A stretch of DNA of 64,000 nt from Pseudomonas asplenii (GTDB lineage Bacteria; Pseudomonadota; Gammaproteobacteria; Pseudomonadales; Pseudomonadaceae), in the NCBI RefSeq assembly GCF_001293465.1, contig NZ_JSYZ01000002.1, forward strand, positions 373,367 to 437,366, in the 5' to 3' direction. The notes beneath the pieces are model-generated. The model was not told the origin of the DNA, searched no databases, and saw only the letters and a program-made list of their open reading frames with translations. Every line of letters starts with the position of its first letter. The stretch's first letter is position 1. The translations under genes and the position numbers were made by a program. Of this stretch, positions 16,956-25,210 are shown one piece after another.

Positions 16956-17582
16956 TTAACGGGCCGTCAGCGCCGCGTAGCTGTTCATCAGGTTGCGGTA
17001 GTTGGGGATCCGCTGCGACAGCAGGTTGCCCAAGCCTTCGATATCGTTGCGCCAGTCGCGGTGCAGCTCACAGGCCACCGAGAACCAGTTCATCATCTGC
17101 GCACCGGCCTGGGTCATGCGGTTCCACGCGGCCTGCTGCACGGTGGTGTTGAAAGTGCCGGAAGCATCGGTCACCACGAACACATCGAAACCTTCAGCCA
17201 GCGCCGACAGCGTCGGGAACGCCACGCAAACATCGGTCACCACCCCGGCGATGATCAGTTGCTTGCGGCCGGTGGCCTTGATCGCCTTGACGAAATCCTC
17301 GTTGTCCCAAGCGTTGATCTGGCCGGGGCGGGCGATGTACGGCGCGTCCGGGAACATCTCTTTCAGCTCTGGAACCAGCGGGCCGTTGGGGCCCTGCTCG
17401 AAGCTGGTGGTCAGGATCGTGGGCAGGTTGAAGAACTTGGCGAGGTCGGCCAACGCCAACACGTTGTTCTTGAACTCGTTCGGCGAGAAGTCCTGCACCA
17501 GGGAAATCAGACCGGTCTGGTGGTCGACCAGCAGGACTACGGCGTCGTCTTTGTTCAGGCGGTTGTAGGTTGGCTTGCTCAT
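16956..17582 (-). CDS. ycaC: Isochorismatase-superfamily cysteine hydrolase, YcaC-like
   Basis: A 208-residue hydrolase very close over its whole length to E. coli YcaC, for example in FKNNVLALADLAKFFNLPTILTTS and in ACELHRDWRNDIEGL. The expected catalytic residues D20 (LLVDHQ) and C119 (VVTDVCVAF) are present. YcaC proteins form large ring assemblies, and their physiological substrate is not established. The start at 17582 is an ATG with an AAGGAT ribosome site about 6 nt upstream. It lies next to the flavohemoglobin gene but is separated from it by 204 nt of inverted repeats. Confidence 0.93.
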   Translation of the reverse strand: MSKPTYNRLNKDDAVVLLVDHQTGLISLVQDFSPNEFKNNVLALADLAKFFNLPTILTTSFEQGPNGPLVPELKEMFPDAPYIARPGQINAWDNEDFVKAIKATGRKQLIIAGVVTDVCVAFPTLSALAEGFDVFVVTDASGTFNTTVQQAAWNRMTQAGAQMMNWFSVACELHRDWRNDIEGLGNLLSQRIPNYRNLMNSYAALTAR

Positions 17583-17786
17583 GGGGGGATCCTTTTTCGT
17601 TTAAGTGGTGGGAAGCTGTGTCGTTCAATGTGTGACCAGATTAATGAGCCGCCGGAAAAGGAAAAAGCGGCTCAAATCGGTTTGACTGTCTCATCGAAGT
17701 AGACAATCTGTGAGAGCCGGATTCCGCAGATCAATCCAGCTCTCACAACACGTCCCCCAGCGCTCGGGGGAACTCGGACCGAGGGC
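17583..17786. repeat. Three stacked inverted repeats between hmp/fhp and ycaC
   Basis: This 204-nt gap holds three separate dyads. TGAGCCGC pairs with GCGGCTCA at 17644-17677 across an A-rich loop. TGTGAGAGCCGGATT pairs with AATCCAGCTCTCACA, with a single G:T-type mismatch, at 17709-17747. TCCCCC pairs with GGGGGA just after the flavohemoglobin stop, near 17754-17771. None has a good T-run. They may be terminators, RNA-processing sites or operators for ycaC. Confidence 0.5.
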
Positions 17787-18968
17787 TTATTCCAGGGCCG
17801 CAGCCGGGCCGAAGAACTCGTAGCGGCTCTGCTTTTCCGGCACACCGAGGGCCTTGAGGTGGCGCTTGACCGCACTCATGAAGCCTTTCGGCCCGAGGAA
17901 GTAGGCATCCAGGTCGCGCTGTTCCGGCAGCCACCGGGCCAGTTGTTCCTGGCTCAACAGGCCGACCTTGTCCGCCGCCGGGCTCACCCCGTCATCCTCG
18001 GCGTAGCAGTAGAAGCGCTTGAGCTGCGGATGACACGCGGCCAACCCATCGACCCAGTCACGGAACGCATGCACCGCCCCATTGCGCGCGCAGTGAATGA
18101 AGTGCACCGGCCGCCGTGTGGCGAGCGCCGCTTCCAGCATCGGCAGGGTCGGGGTGATACCGACACCGCCGCTGATCAGCACCAGCGGCTTGTCGCTGGC
18201 GGTCAGGGTGAAGTCTCCCGCTGGCGGGAACAGATCCAGGGTCGCGCCGACCGCCAACTGGTCATGCAGGTAGCTCGACACCCGGCCGCCCGCCTCGCGC
18301 TTGACACTGATGCGGTATTGCCGGGCATTGGCCAGCGCCGAAAGGGAGTAGTTGCGCCGTAGCTCCTCGCCATCGATGACCAGCTTCATGCCGATGTACT
18401 GACCCGGCTCGAAGCTCAGGATGGCCTGGCCGTCGACCGGTTCGAAGTGCAAGGAAGTGATTTCCGCGCTTTCCTCGACCTTGGCCACCAGCCTGAATGG
18501 CCGGCTGCCACGCCAGCCACCCGGTGCCAGGGCCTTTTCGTCGTAGATCGCCGCCTCGGCACCGATCAGGATGTCGGCCAGCTGGTTGTAGGCCGCGCCC
18601 CAGGCCGCGAGCACCTCGGGCGTGGCGATTTCCTCGCCGAGCACTTCACGGATCGCCCGCAGCAGGCAGGCGCCGACAATCGGGTAATGCTCCGGCAGAA
18701 TCTGCAGCGCAACATGCTTGTTGATGATCTTCGCCACCAGGTCGCCCAACTGGTCGAGCTGGTCGATGTGCCGCGCATACATCAGCACGCCGTTGGCCAG
18801 GGCCCGGGGCTGGTCGCCGCTGGCCTGGTGGGCCTGGTTGAACAGTGGACGCACCTGCGGGTACTCGGACAGCATCATCCGGTAGAAATGGGTGGTCAGT
18901 GCCTCACCACCGCTTTCCAGCAAAGGGACGGTCGATTTGACGATGGCACGGTCTTGGGCGCTCAGCAT
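17787..18968 (-). CDS. hmp: Flavohemoglobin, nitric oxide dioxygenase
   Basis: A 393-residue cytosolic enzyme that converts NO and O2 to nitrate using NAD(P)H, FAD and heme (called fhp in Pseudomonas). The N-terminal globin has the distal Y29 and Q53 and the proximal H85 at the canonical positions. The FAD domain shows RNYSLS and the NAD-binding part has GGVGITPTLPML. The C-terminus EFFGPAAAL is complete. It is divergent from a NorR-type activator, and the shared 154-nt region has three NorR-type sites and a possible sigma-54 promoter, so induction by NO is expected. Confidence 0.96.
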   Translation of the reverse strand: MLSAQDRAIVKSTVPLLESGGEALTTHFYRMMLSEYPQVRPLFNQAHQASGDQPRALANGVLMYARHIDQLDQLGDLVAKIINKHVALQILPEHYPIVGACLLRAIREVLGEEIATPEVLAAWGAAYNQLADILIGAEAAIYDEKALAPGGWRGSRPFRLVAKVEESAEITSLHFEPVDGQAILSFEPGQYIGMKLVIDGEELRRNYSLSALANARQYRISVKREAGGRVSSYLHDQLAVGATLDLFPPAGDFTLTASDKPLVLISGGVGITPTLPMLEAALATRRPVHFIHCARNGAVHAFRDWVDGLAACHPQLKRFYCYAEDDGVSPAADKVGLLSQEQLARWLPEQRDLDAYFLGPKGFMSAVKRHLKALGVPEKQSRYEFFGPAAALE

Positions 18969-19009
18969 GGGTCAACTCCTGGACATGAGGATTACCTGAA
19001 TTGACCTGT

Positions 19010-19030
19010 CTCAATCACACTCCATGCCAA
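19010..19030 (-). promoter_or_regulatory. Possible sigma-54 promoter for hmp
   Basis: On the minus strand TTGGCATGGAGTGTGATT resembles the -24/-12 consensus (GG at -24, ten bases, then GA where GC is usual at -12). The divergent activator has the sigma-54 contact motif GAFTGA, which makes a promoter of this class expected here. The -12 element is imperfect. Confidence 0.5.
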
Positions 19031-19070
19031 GATTTAAACCATTAAAAATCAATAACTTAAAATATCATTG

Positions 19071-19127
19071 GTCATAATGACCACAACCATTCTATAGTCA
19101 TTTCGACACCAATGGAGTCAATATGAC
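19071..19127. promoter_or_regulatory. Three NorR-type enhancer sites (GT-N7-AC)
   Basis: GTCATAATGAC at 19071-19081, GTCATTTCGAC at 19097-19107 and GTCAATATGAC at 19117-19127 all fit GT-N7-AC. Their centres are 26 and 20 bp apart. They lie upstream of the putative hmp promoter. The third overlaps the start codon of the activator gene at 19123, suggesting autorepression. Confidence 0.75.
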
Positions 19128-20673
19128 CGCAAAGCCGTTGCTGACCGCCCTGCTGCCACTGGTGGCGGATCTCTCCCGGGAACTGCCCGAAAGCGAACGT
19201 TATCGGCGCCTGCTCGATGCCCTGCGTGCGCTGCTGCCCTGTGACGCCGCCGCCCTGCTGCGTCTGGATGGCGAAGCGCTGGTACCGTTGGCGGTAGACG
19301 GCTTGAGCGCGGACACCCTCGGCCGGCGCTTCCGGGTCAGCGAGCACCCGCGCTTCCAGATCCTGCTCGATGCCCGGGGCCCCGTGCGTTTCGACAGCGA
19401 CAGCGGGCTGCCCGACCCATATGACGGCCTGGTCGACGGCCTGACCGAACACCTGGAAGTGCATGACTGCCTGGGCTGCCCCCTGTTCATCGACGAGCGC
19501 CCCTGGGGCCTGTTGACCCTCGACGCCCTCGACCCGGAACGCTTCGAACGGATCGACCTCGATGCCCTGCAGGCCTTCGCCAGCCTGGCGGCGGCCACCG
19601 TGAGCGCCGCCGAACGCATCGAACGCCTGGCCCTACGGGCCGAGGACGAACATCAGCGCGCCGAACTCTATCGCCAGGCCAACAGCTCCCGGCAACCCGA
19701 GATGATCGGCCAGAGCAAGGCGCACAAGCGCCTGGTGGAAGAGATCAACCTGGTCGGCGCCAGTGACCTGACCGTGCTGATCACCGGCGAAACCGGGGTC
19801 GGCAAGGAACTGGTGGCGCAGGCGATCCACGCCGCCTCGCCTCGTTCGGAAAAGCCCATCATCAGCCTCAACTGCGCCGCCCTGCCGGAGACCCTGGTGG
19901 AAAGCGAACTGTTCGGTCATGTCCGAGGTGCCTTCACCGGGGCGGTGGGCGATCGGCGCGGCAAGTTCGAACTGGCCAACGGCGGTACCCTGTTTCTCGA
20001 TGAAGTCGGCGAGCTGTCGCTGAGCGTCCAGGCAAAACTGCTGCGGGTGCTGCAGAGCGGCCAGTTGCAGCGGCTGGGCTCGGACCGCGAGCACCAGGTG
20101 GACGTGCGCCTGATCGCCGCGACCAACCGCGACCTGGCCGAGGAGGTGCGCAACGGACGCTACCGGGCGGACTTCTACCACCGCCTGAGCGTCTACCCGT
20201 TGCAGGTACCGCCACTGCGCGAGCGCGGTCGCGATGTACTGCTGCTCAGCGGCTACTTTCTCGAGCAGAACCGCTCGCGCATGGGCCTGGGCAGCCTGCG
20301 CCTGAGCCCGGATGCCCAGGCCGCGCTGCTGGCCTACGACTGGCCGGGCAACGTCCGGGAGCTGGAGCATCTGCTCGGGCGCAGCGCCCTCAAGGCCCTC
20401 GGCAGTTGCCGGGAGCGGCCGAAGATTCTCAGCCTGAGCGCTGTCGACCTGGATTTGCCGACGGCCGCCGACGAAACGCCCGAGACACAGGCCAGTACTC
20501 CATTGCACCGGCAAGCCGGGCTCGACTTGCGCCAGGCCACGGAGCAGTATCAACGGCAGTTGATCACTGCCTGCCTGGAGCGGCACCAGCAGAACTGGGC
20601 GGGCGCGGCGCGGGAGCTGGGCCTGGACCGGGCGAACCTGGGCCGGCTGGCCAGGCGCCTGGGGCTCAAGTGA
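19123..20673 (+). CDS. norR: NO-responsive sigma-54 activator, NorR/FhpR
   Basis: A 516-residue enhancer-binding protein (fhpR in Pseudomonas). An N-terminal GAF domain carries the residues proposed to form the NO-sensing mononuclear iron site in E. coli NorR, here R77, an aspartate in LPDPYDG, H114, C116 and D134. The AAA+ domain has Walker A GETGVGKE at 222-229, the sigma-54 loop GAFTGA at 269-274, and Walker B. The C-terminus is a Fis-type helix-turn-helix (WAGAARELGLDRANLGRLARRLGLK). It is divergent from hmp and should activate it when NO binds. Confidence 0.95.
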   Translation: MTAKPLLTALLPLVADLSRELPESERYRRLLDALRALLPCDAAALLRLDGEALVPLAVDGLSADTLGRRFRVSEHPRFQILLDARGPVRFDSDSGLPDPYDGLVDGLTEHLEVHDCLGCPLFIDERPWGLLTLDALDPERFERIDLDALQAFASLAAATVSAAERIERLALRAEDEHQRAELYRQANSSRQPEMIGQSKAHKRLVEEINLVGASDLTVLITGETGVGKELVAQAIHAASPRSEKPIISLNCAALPETLVESELFGHVRGAFTGAVGDRRGKFELANGGTLFLDEVGELSLSVQAKLLRVLQSGQLQRLGSDREHQVDVRLIAATNRDLAEEVRNGRYRADFYHRLSVYPLQVPPLRERGRDVLLLSGYFLEQNRSRMGLGSLRLSPDAQAALLAYDWPGNVRELEHLLGRSALKALGSCRERPKILSLSAVDLDLPTAADETPETQASTPLHRQAGLDLRQATEQYQRQLITACLERHQQNWAGAARELGLDRANLGRLARRLGLK

Positions 20674-20712
20674 GCAACAGGCCACCAGCCCCGGGCGTCG
20701 GCAGCGAACGTG

Positions 20713-20736
20713 TGCAGGAGCGGGCTTGCCCGCGAA
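20713..20736. repeat. REP-type palindrome of fluorescent pseudomonads
   Basis: The sequence around GCAGGAGCGGGCTTGCCCGCGAAC fits the common intergenic REP element of P. fluorescens/P. putida, with core dyad GCGGGC-TT-GCCCGC. It lies in the 185-nt gap between norR and cheV. It is the only clear copy seen in this window, so it is a singlet rather than a paired REPIN. Confidence 0.75.
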
Positions 20737-20858
20737 CAGGGCAGCGTGGTCAGCGGCAAGATTCACCTAAAGCCCGACCGTCTCGGGTCGATAATGCTTT
20801 ATAGATACCCGTTCGGGGCCGACCTGCCCTGACGCAGCTCTTTGTACAGAAGGTTTTT

Positions 20859-21761
20859 ATGTCCTCCAACAAAGCTCGCGCAGATTCGCTGTCGCTACTG
20901 CTCTTCACCTTGCGCAGCGGCAAGCTGATGGCGATCAACCTGCTCAAAGTCAGCGAAATCATCCCCTGTCCGCCGCTGACCAAACTGCCCGAGTCGCACC
21001 CGCATGTCAGGGGCATCGCCACCCTGCGCGGCGCCTCGCTCTCGGTGATCGACCTGAGCCGGGCCATCGGCGAGCGCCCACTGGCGGATCCCGACGGCGG
21101 CTGCCTGATCGTCACCGATGTCAGTCGTTCCAAGCAGGGCCTGCATGTGCAGGCCGTGAGCAAGATCGTCCACTGCCTGACCACCGATATCCGCCCGCCC
21201 CCCTTCGGCTCCGGTGGCCCCAAGGCGTTCATCACCGGGGTGACCCAGGTCGACGGCACGCTGGTGCAGGTGCTGGATATCGAAAAGGTCATCCATGTCA
21301 TCGCTCCGACACAGATCGAAGTCGCACCGACCGAACTGACCATGGAAGAAGCCGAACTGCTCGGCAATGCCCGGATCCTGGTGGTCGACGACAGCCAGGT
21401 GGCGCTGCAGCAATCGGTCCATACCCTGCGCAATCTCGGCCTGACCTGCCACACCGCCCGCAGCGCCAAGGAAGCCATCGGCTGCCTGCTCGACCTGCAA
21501 GGCACCGCGGAACAGATCAACATCGTCGTCTCGGACATCGAGATGTCGGAAATGGACGGCTACGCCTTCACCCGTACCGTACGCGAAACCCCGGACTTCC
21601 AGGACCTCTACATCCTGCTGCACACCTCCCTGGACAGCGCCATGAACGCTGAAAAGGCCCGTCAGGCAGGGGCCAACGCGGTACTGACGAAGTTTTCCTC
21701 GCCGGAGCTGACCAAGTGCCTGATCCAGGCCGCCAGGACCGTCGCCGAGCAGGGTCTCTGA
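20859..21761 (+). CDS. cheV: Chemotaxis coupling protein CheV (CheW-REC)
   Basis: A 300-residue protein with a CheW-like coupling domain (about residues 10-150) and a C-terminal receiver domain (about 172-297) with phosphoacceptor D226 in VVSDIEMSEMDGY and upstream acidic pair VVDDS. CheV links chemoreceptors to CheA and adapts signalling by receiver phosphorylation. It stands alone rather than in a chemotaxis operon, which is common for CheV paralogues in pseudomonads. Its stop is 1 nt before the acetyltransferase start, so the two are probably co-transcribed. Confidence 0.93.
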   Translation: MSSNKARADSLSLLLFTLRSGKLMAINLLKVSEIIPCPPLTKLPESHPHVRGIATLRGASLSVIDLSRAIGERPLADPDGGCLIVTDVSRSKQGLHVQAVSKIVHCLTTDIRPPPFGSGGPKAFITGVTQVDGTLVQVLDIEKVIHVIAPTQIEVAPTELTMEEAELLGNARILVVDDSQVALQQSVHTLRNLGLTCHTARSAKEAIGCLLDLQGTAEQINIVVSDIEMSEMDGYAFTRTVRETPDFQDLYILLHTSLDSAMNAEKARQAGANAVLTKFSSPELTKCLIQAARTVAEQGL

Positions 21762-21762
21762 C

Positions 21763-22254
21763 ATGTCCCGGTGCCACTGCCTGCTGCTGCGCAAGGACCT
21801 CGACGGCTTGCTCGACGTGCCGCACTGGCCCAAGGACATCCGCCTGGGGATACTGCGCCCGGAGCAACTGGAGGCCGTCCACGCACTGTTGGTGGAGGGC
21901 TATCGCGACAGCGACATCGCGGTCGACGACTTCCCCCACTGGCGTGAGCGTTTCACCCGCGATGCCGAATTCGATCCGACCCTGTGCCTGATCGCCACGG
22001 ACCCACACGGCCTGGCAGGCGTCGCCCAGTGCTGGACCAGCGCCTACATCAAGGACCTGGTGGTCCACCCGCGCCGCCGCGGCGAGGGCCTGGGCCAGGC
22101 GCTGCTGCGCCATGCCTTCCAGGTCTTCGCCTCGCGGGGCGAAGCCTTCGTCGATCTCAAGGTCATGGAAAACAACCTGCCGGCGCGGCGTCTGTACGAC
22201 GACGCCGGCATGCGCTTCATCCAGCGCTATGAAGTCGGCCCGGCTCAGGCATAA
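21763..22254 (+). CDS. GNAT-family N-acetyltransferase
   Basis: A 163-residue acyl-CoA-dependent transferase. The coenzyme-A pyrophosphate-binding motif is clear in KDLVVHPRRRGEGLGQALLRHAF, and the later strand and helix VMENNLPARRLYDDAGMRFIQRYEV matches the family. The N-terminal about 30 residues are variable. The start follows the cheV stop by a single base. The substrate is unknown; small-molecule amine or protein N-terminus are both possible. Confidence 0.85.
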   Translation: MSRCHCLLLRKDLDGLLDVPHWPKDIRLGILRPEQLEAVHALLVEGYRDSDIAVDDFPHWRERFTRDAEFDPTLCLIATDPHGLAGVAQCWTSAYIKDLVVHPRRRGEGLGQALLRHAFQVFASRGEAFVDLKVMENNLPARRLYDDAGMRFIQRYEVGPAQA

Positions 22255-22291
22255 TCGTTGTTTTGCCGGATGCACCTTCAGGAGACCTGCC

Positions 22292-22615
22292 ATGAAAGCC
22301 TCCACCCTGATCTTCATCAGCCTCACCGCAGTGACCGCCCAGGCCCAGGCATCCAGCCCCGATCAGTGGATCGCCCACGACAAGGCGGTGCTGGCCAGTT
22401 GCACCAAGGCCAGCCACCTCAAGAACGTGAAGCCGGTGGGCAGTCCGGCCCTGTTCGATGACAAGCTCGGCTACACCGCCGTCCTGCTGCGCGGCCATTA
22501 CCCTCAGGTCCATATGAAAAACCAGGCGGGCACCGAACTGTGCCTGTACAACCGCAAGAGCAAGAGCGCCAGCGTGACCGAATGGGACTCGGTGATGCCG
22601 GCCCGCAGCAACTGA
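22292..22615 (+). CDS. Small secreted/periplasmic protein of unknown function
   Basis: A 107-residue protein with a Sec signal peptide (MKASTLIFISLTAVTAQAQA, cleavage probably after AQA). The mature part has two cysteines, C37 and C84, that could form a disulfide. The start has CAGGAG 7 nt upstream. I do not recognise a domain. It lies 37 nt after the acetyltransferase and could be co-transcribed with it. Confidence 0.75.
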   Translation: MKASTLIFISLTAVTAQAQASSPDQWIAHDKAVLASCTKASHLKNVKPVGSPALFDDKLGYTAVLLRGHYPQVHMKNQAGTELCLYNRKSKSASVTEWDSVMPARSN

Positions 22616-22710
22616 GTGGCTGGCGCACAACTTGCTTCGTTCCGGGTTCATGTGGTGACGGCCTGTCGGATTGGTGTCACCGCGCCTTTTCCCTTGCTGC
22701 CGGTCAAGCC

Positions 22711-23463
22711 ATGAACACCCATTTTTCCTGCGTAGGTTGCGGCAAATGCTGCACCGATCACCATGTACCGCTGACCCTGGCCGAAGCCCGGCAGTGGGCG
22801 GACGACGGCGGCCAGGTGATCGTGCTGGTGGAGGCGTTCCTGGCGGATGGCACCGGTATTGCGCCGCAGCAGCGCGAACATGCGCAACGCCGCTCCTGGG
22901 GCGTGCCCTGCGGCAGCACCGAGGCACGCGTGGCCATCACTTTCGCCGCCTACAATGTCGGCCCCTGCCGGAATCTTGACGAACGCCTGCTCTGCCGGAT
23001 CTACGAACGTCGCCCCCTGGTGTGCCGTATCTATCCGATGGAGATCAACCCGCACATCCCGCTCAGGCCGCAAGCCAAGGACTGCCCGCCGGAATCATGG
23101 CTGCCGGACCAGCCGCTGCTGATCAGTGGTGGCCAGTTGGTGGACGCCGGGCTGGCGCAACTCATCGAGGATTCGCGCCAGGCCGACCGTGACGACATCC
23201 GCGCCAAGCAAGCCATCTGCGCACGCCTGGGCATTTACACCACCGCGCTCAAGGGCGATGGCTTCACCGCCTATCTGCCGCAGATGCCTGCGTTCGTCGA
23301 AGCCATCGCGCAAGTCGAACGACAGTCGCAATGGTCCCCCGAAGCGGAATGGGCCTTTCATGTTTCCGGCCATGACATCGCCGAGCAACTGCGCGCGGCC
23401 GGGGCGCGAGTGGTCAGCGATACACCGCTGACCTACACCTTCATTCCATTGCGGGCGGCCTGA
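22711..23463 (+). CDS. YkgJ-family cysteine cluster protein
   Basis: A 250-residue protein beginning with a dense cysteine motif (CVGCGKCC at residues 6-13) and with further cysteines in GPCRNLDERLLCRIYERRPLVCRIYPME, the pattern of the CxxCxxCC/YkgJ family (zinc- or iron-sulfur-binding, function not established). The ATG at 22711 places the first cysteine just inside the N-terminus, as in relatives; the longer open frame upstream is not conserved. The C-terminal about 120 residues carry no recognised motif. Confidence 0.8.
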   Translation: MNTHFSCVGCGKCCTDHHVPLTLAEARQWADDGGQVIVLVEAFLADGTGIAPQQREHAQRRSWGVPCGSTEARVAITFAAYNVGPCRNLDERLLCRIYERRPLVCRIYPMEINPHIPLRPQAKDCPPESWLPDQPLLISGGQLVDAGLAQLIEDSRQADRDDIRAKQAICARLGIYTTALKGDGFTAYLPQMPAFVEAIAQVERQSQWSPEAEWAFHVSGHDIAEQLRAAGARVVSDTPLTYTFIPLRAA

Positions 23464-23502
23464 GCGCCGGGCCGCTGGTCACCCGTTTCGCCACACAGGC
23501 CA

Positions 23503-25092
23503 CTACACCCGGCTGCTGCGTCCCCAGAACTCCTGCGCCAGCGAGCGCAGGTCATCCGCCAGCCCGGCCACGTCACCCGAATTGGCGTGACTCTGCCGAC
23601 CCGCACTGACAGTCACTTCGCAGGCATTGCGAATGCTCATGATGTTGCGGTTGATGTCCTCGCTCACCGCACTCTGCTCCTCGACCGCCGCGGCAATCTG
23701 CAGGCTCATCTCGGTGATCCGGTTCACCCGCTCGCTGATCCCGCTCAGCGCTTCGGCCGCCTGCTGCACCTGCTGCACGCTGTCCTCGGCATGCTGGCTG
23801 CTGTGGCGCATGACCAGCACCGCCTCGCGCGCACCGTCCTGCAGGTTGCTGATCATCCGCTGGATCTCGCTGGTCGACTGCTGGGTACGCTGGGCCAGCC
23901 CGCGCACTTCATCCGCCACCACCGCAAAGCCACGCCCCTGCTCGCCCGCGCGCGCCGCCTCGATGGCCGCATTCAGCGCCAGCAGGTTGGTTTGCTCGGC
24001 AATGCCGCGGATCACCTCGAGCACGCTGGAAATCTCGATACTGTGGCTCTCCAGTTGATGGATCACCTCGGTCGCCCGGGCCAGTTCCCCGGCCAGGCGC
24101 AACACCGAGCTGCGGCTCTCGCCCACCAGTTGATGACCGTCGCGGGTTTCGCTGCCGGCCAGGTCGGCGGCCACCGAAGCCTGCTGGGCATTGCTCGCGA
24201 CCTCGGCGACACTGGCCGCCATCTCATGAATCGCCGCCGCGACCTGATCGGTTTCGGCCTGCTGGTCGAGGGTGCTGCTGTGGCTGCTCTCGATATGGCG
24301 CACCAGCTCCTGGGCATGCCCGGACAGGCGCAGCGAAGCGTCGCCGATGCGCCCGACCACCGAGCCGACCTGGGCTTCGAGCATGCGCAAGGCAAACTCG
24401 ATCTGGCCGAATTCGTCACTGCGTCCGGTATAGATCGCCTGGCTCAACGGGTTGTCGGCCAGGTTGCGGGCCCGCACCGTCAGGCGGGCGAACGGTCGCA
24501 GGGCCCCGTGAAAGATGGCGCCGCACAGGGCACTGCCCAGGCCCCAGAGCCCCAGTTCGACCAGCAGCGGCTGCGGCGACAACCAGTCGCCCAACGCCAG
24601 GGTCGCGGCAAACGCCAGGCTGGACTGCAGCGTCAACCGCCCGGTCAAGCCAACCCTGGGCAGACGCTGGCGCCATGACCGACGCCCGCTACGCAACTCG
24701 CCATAACAGCGCTCGGCCGCCTCGATCTGCCTGGCCCCGGGCTGGGTCCGTACCGACTGGTACTCCACCGTCTGGCCGTTGCGGCTCACCGGCGAGGCAT
24801 AGGCGCTGACCCAGTAGTGATCACCGTTCTTGCAGCGGTTCTTCACCATGCCCATCCACGAGCGACCGGCCTTGAGGGTCTGCCACATATGGGCGAACGC
24901 CTCCGGCGGCATGTCGGGGTGGCGCAACAGATTATGCGGCGAGCCCAGCAACTCTTCGCGGCTGTAGCCGCTGATCTTCATGAAGTCCGGGTTGGCGTAG
25001 GTGATGGCGCCTTTCAGGTCGGTGGTCGAAAGGATATTGGCGTCGCGGGCAACCTCGACGTTTCGGCCGGTAACCGGGAGATTGATCTTCAT
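23503..25092 (-). CDS. aer: PAS-domain methyl-accepting chemotaxis protein, Aer-like aerotaxis receptor
   Basis: A 529-residue chemoreceptor. An N-terminal PAS domain (about residues 10-120; STTDLKGAITYANPDFMKISGYSREELLG and WMGMVKNRCKNGDHYWVSAYASPV) resembles the FAD-binding PAS of Aer. It is followed by a short hydrophobic hairpin near residues 155-200 without a periplasmic domain, a HAMP-like segment, and a complete signalling domain with the tip IAEQTNLLALNAAIEAARAGEQG. It senses redox or energy state and signals to CheA. The ATG at 25092 starts the conserved PAS N-terminus; the longer frame upstream is not conserved. Confidence 0.92.
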   Translation of the reverse strand: MKINLPVTGRNVEVARDANILSTTDLKGAITYANPDFMKISGYSREELLGSPHNLLRHPDMPPEAFAHMWQTLKAGRSWMGMVKNRCKNGDHYWVSAYASPVSRNGQTVEYQSVRTQPGARQIEAAERCYGELRSGRRSWRQRLPRVGLTGRLTLQSSLAFAATLALGDWLSPQPLLVELGLWGLGSALCGAIFHGALRPFARLTVRARNLADNPLSQAIYTGRSDEFGQIEFALRMLEAQVGSVVGRIGDASLRLSGHAQELVRHIESSHSSTLDQQAETDQVAAAIHEMAASVAEVASNAQQASVAADLAGSETRDGHQLVGESRSSVLRLAGELARATEVIHQLESHSIEISSVLEVIRGIAEQTNLLALNAAIEAARAGEQGRGFAVVADEVRGLAQRTQQSTSEIQRMISNLQDGAREAVLVMRHSSQHAEDSVQQVQQAAEALSGISERVNRITEMSLQIAAAVEEQSAVSEDINRNIMSIRNACEVTVSAGRQSHANSGDVAGLADDLRSLAQEFWGRSSRV

Positions 25093-25210
25093 GGAAGGCG
25101 CGCTCGAATTATTGGGAAGAGTCGGCAGGGCGTCGACTCTAAGCGGACCAAAATCCAAAACACTGATCCAGATCAGCTTTAGGGCACACGGCGAACGCGC
25201 CAGCCAACCG

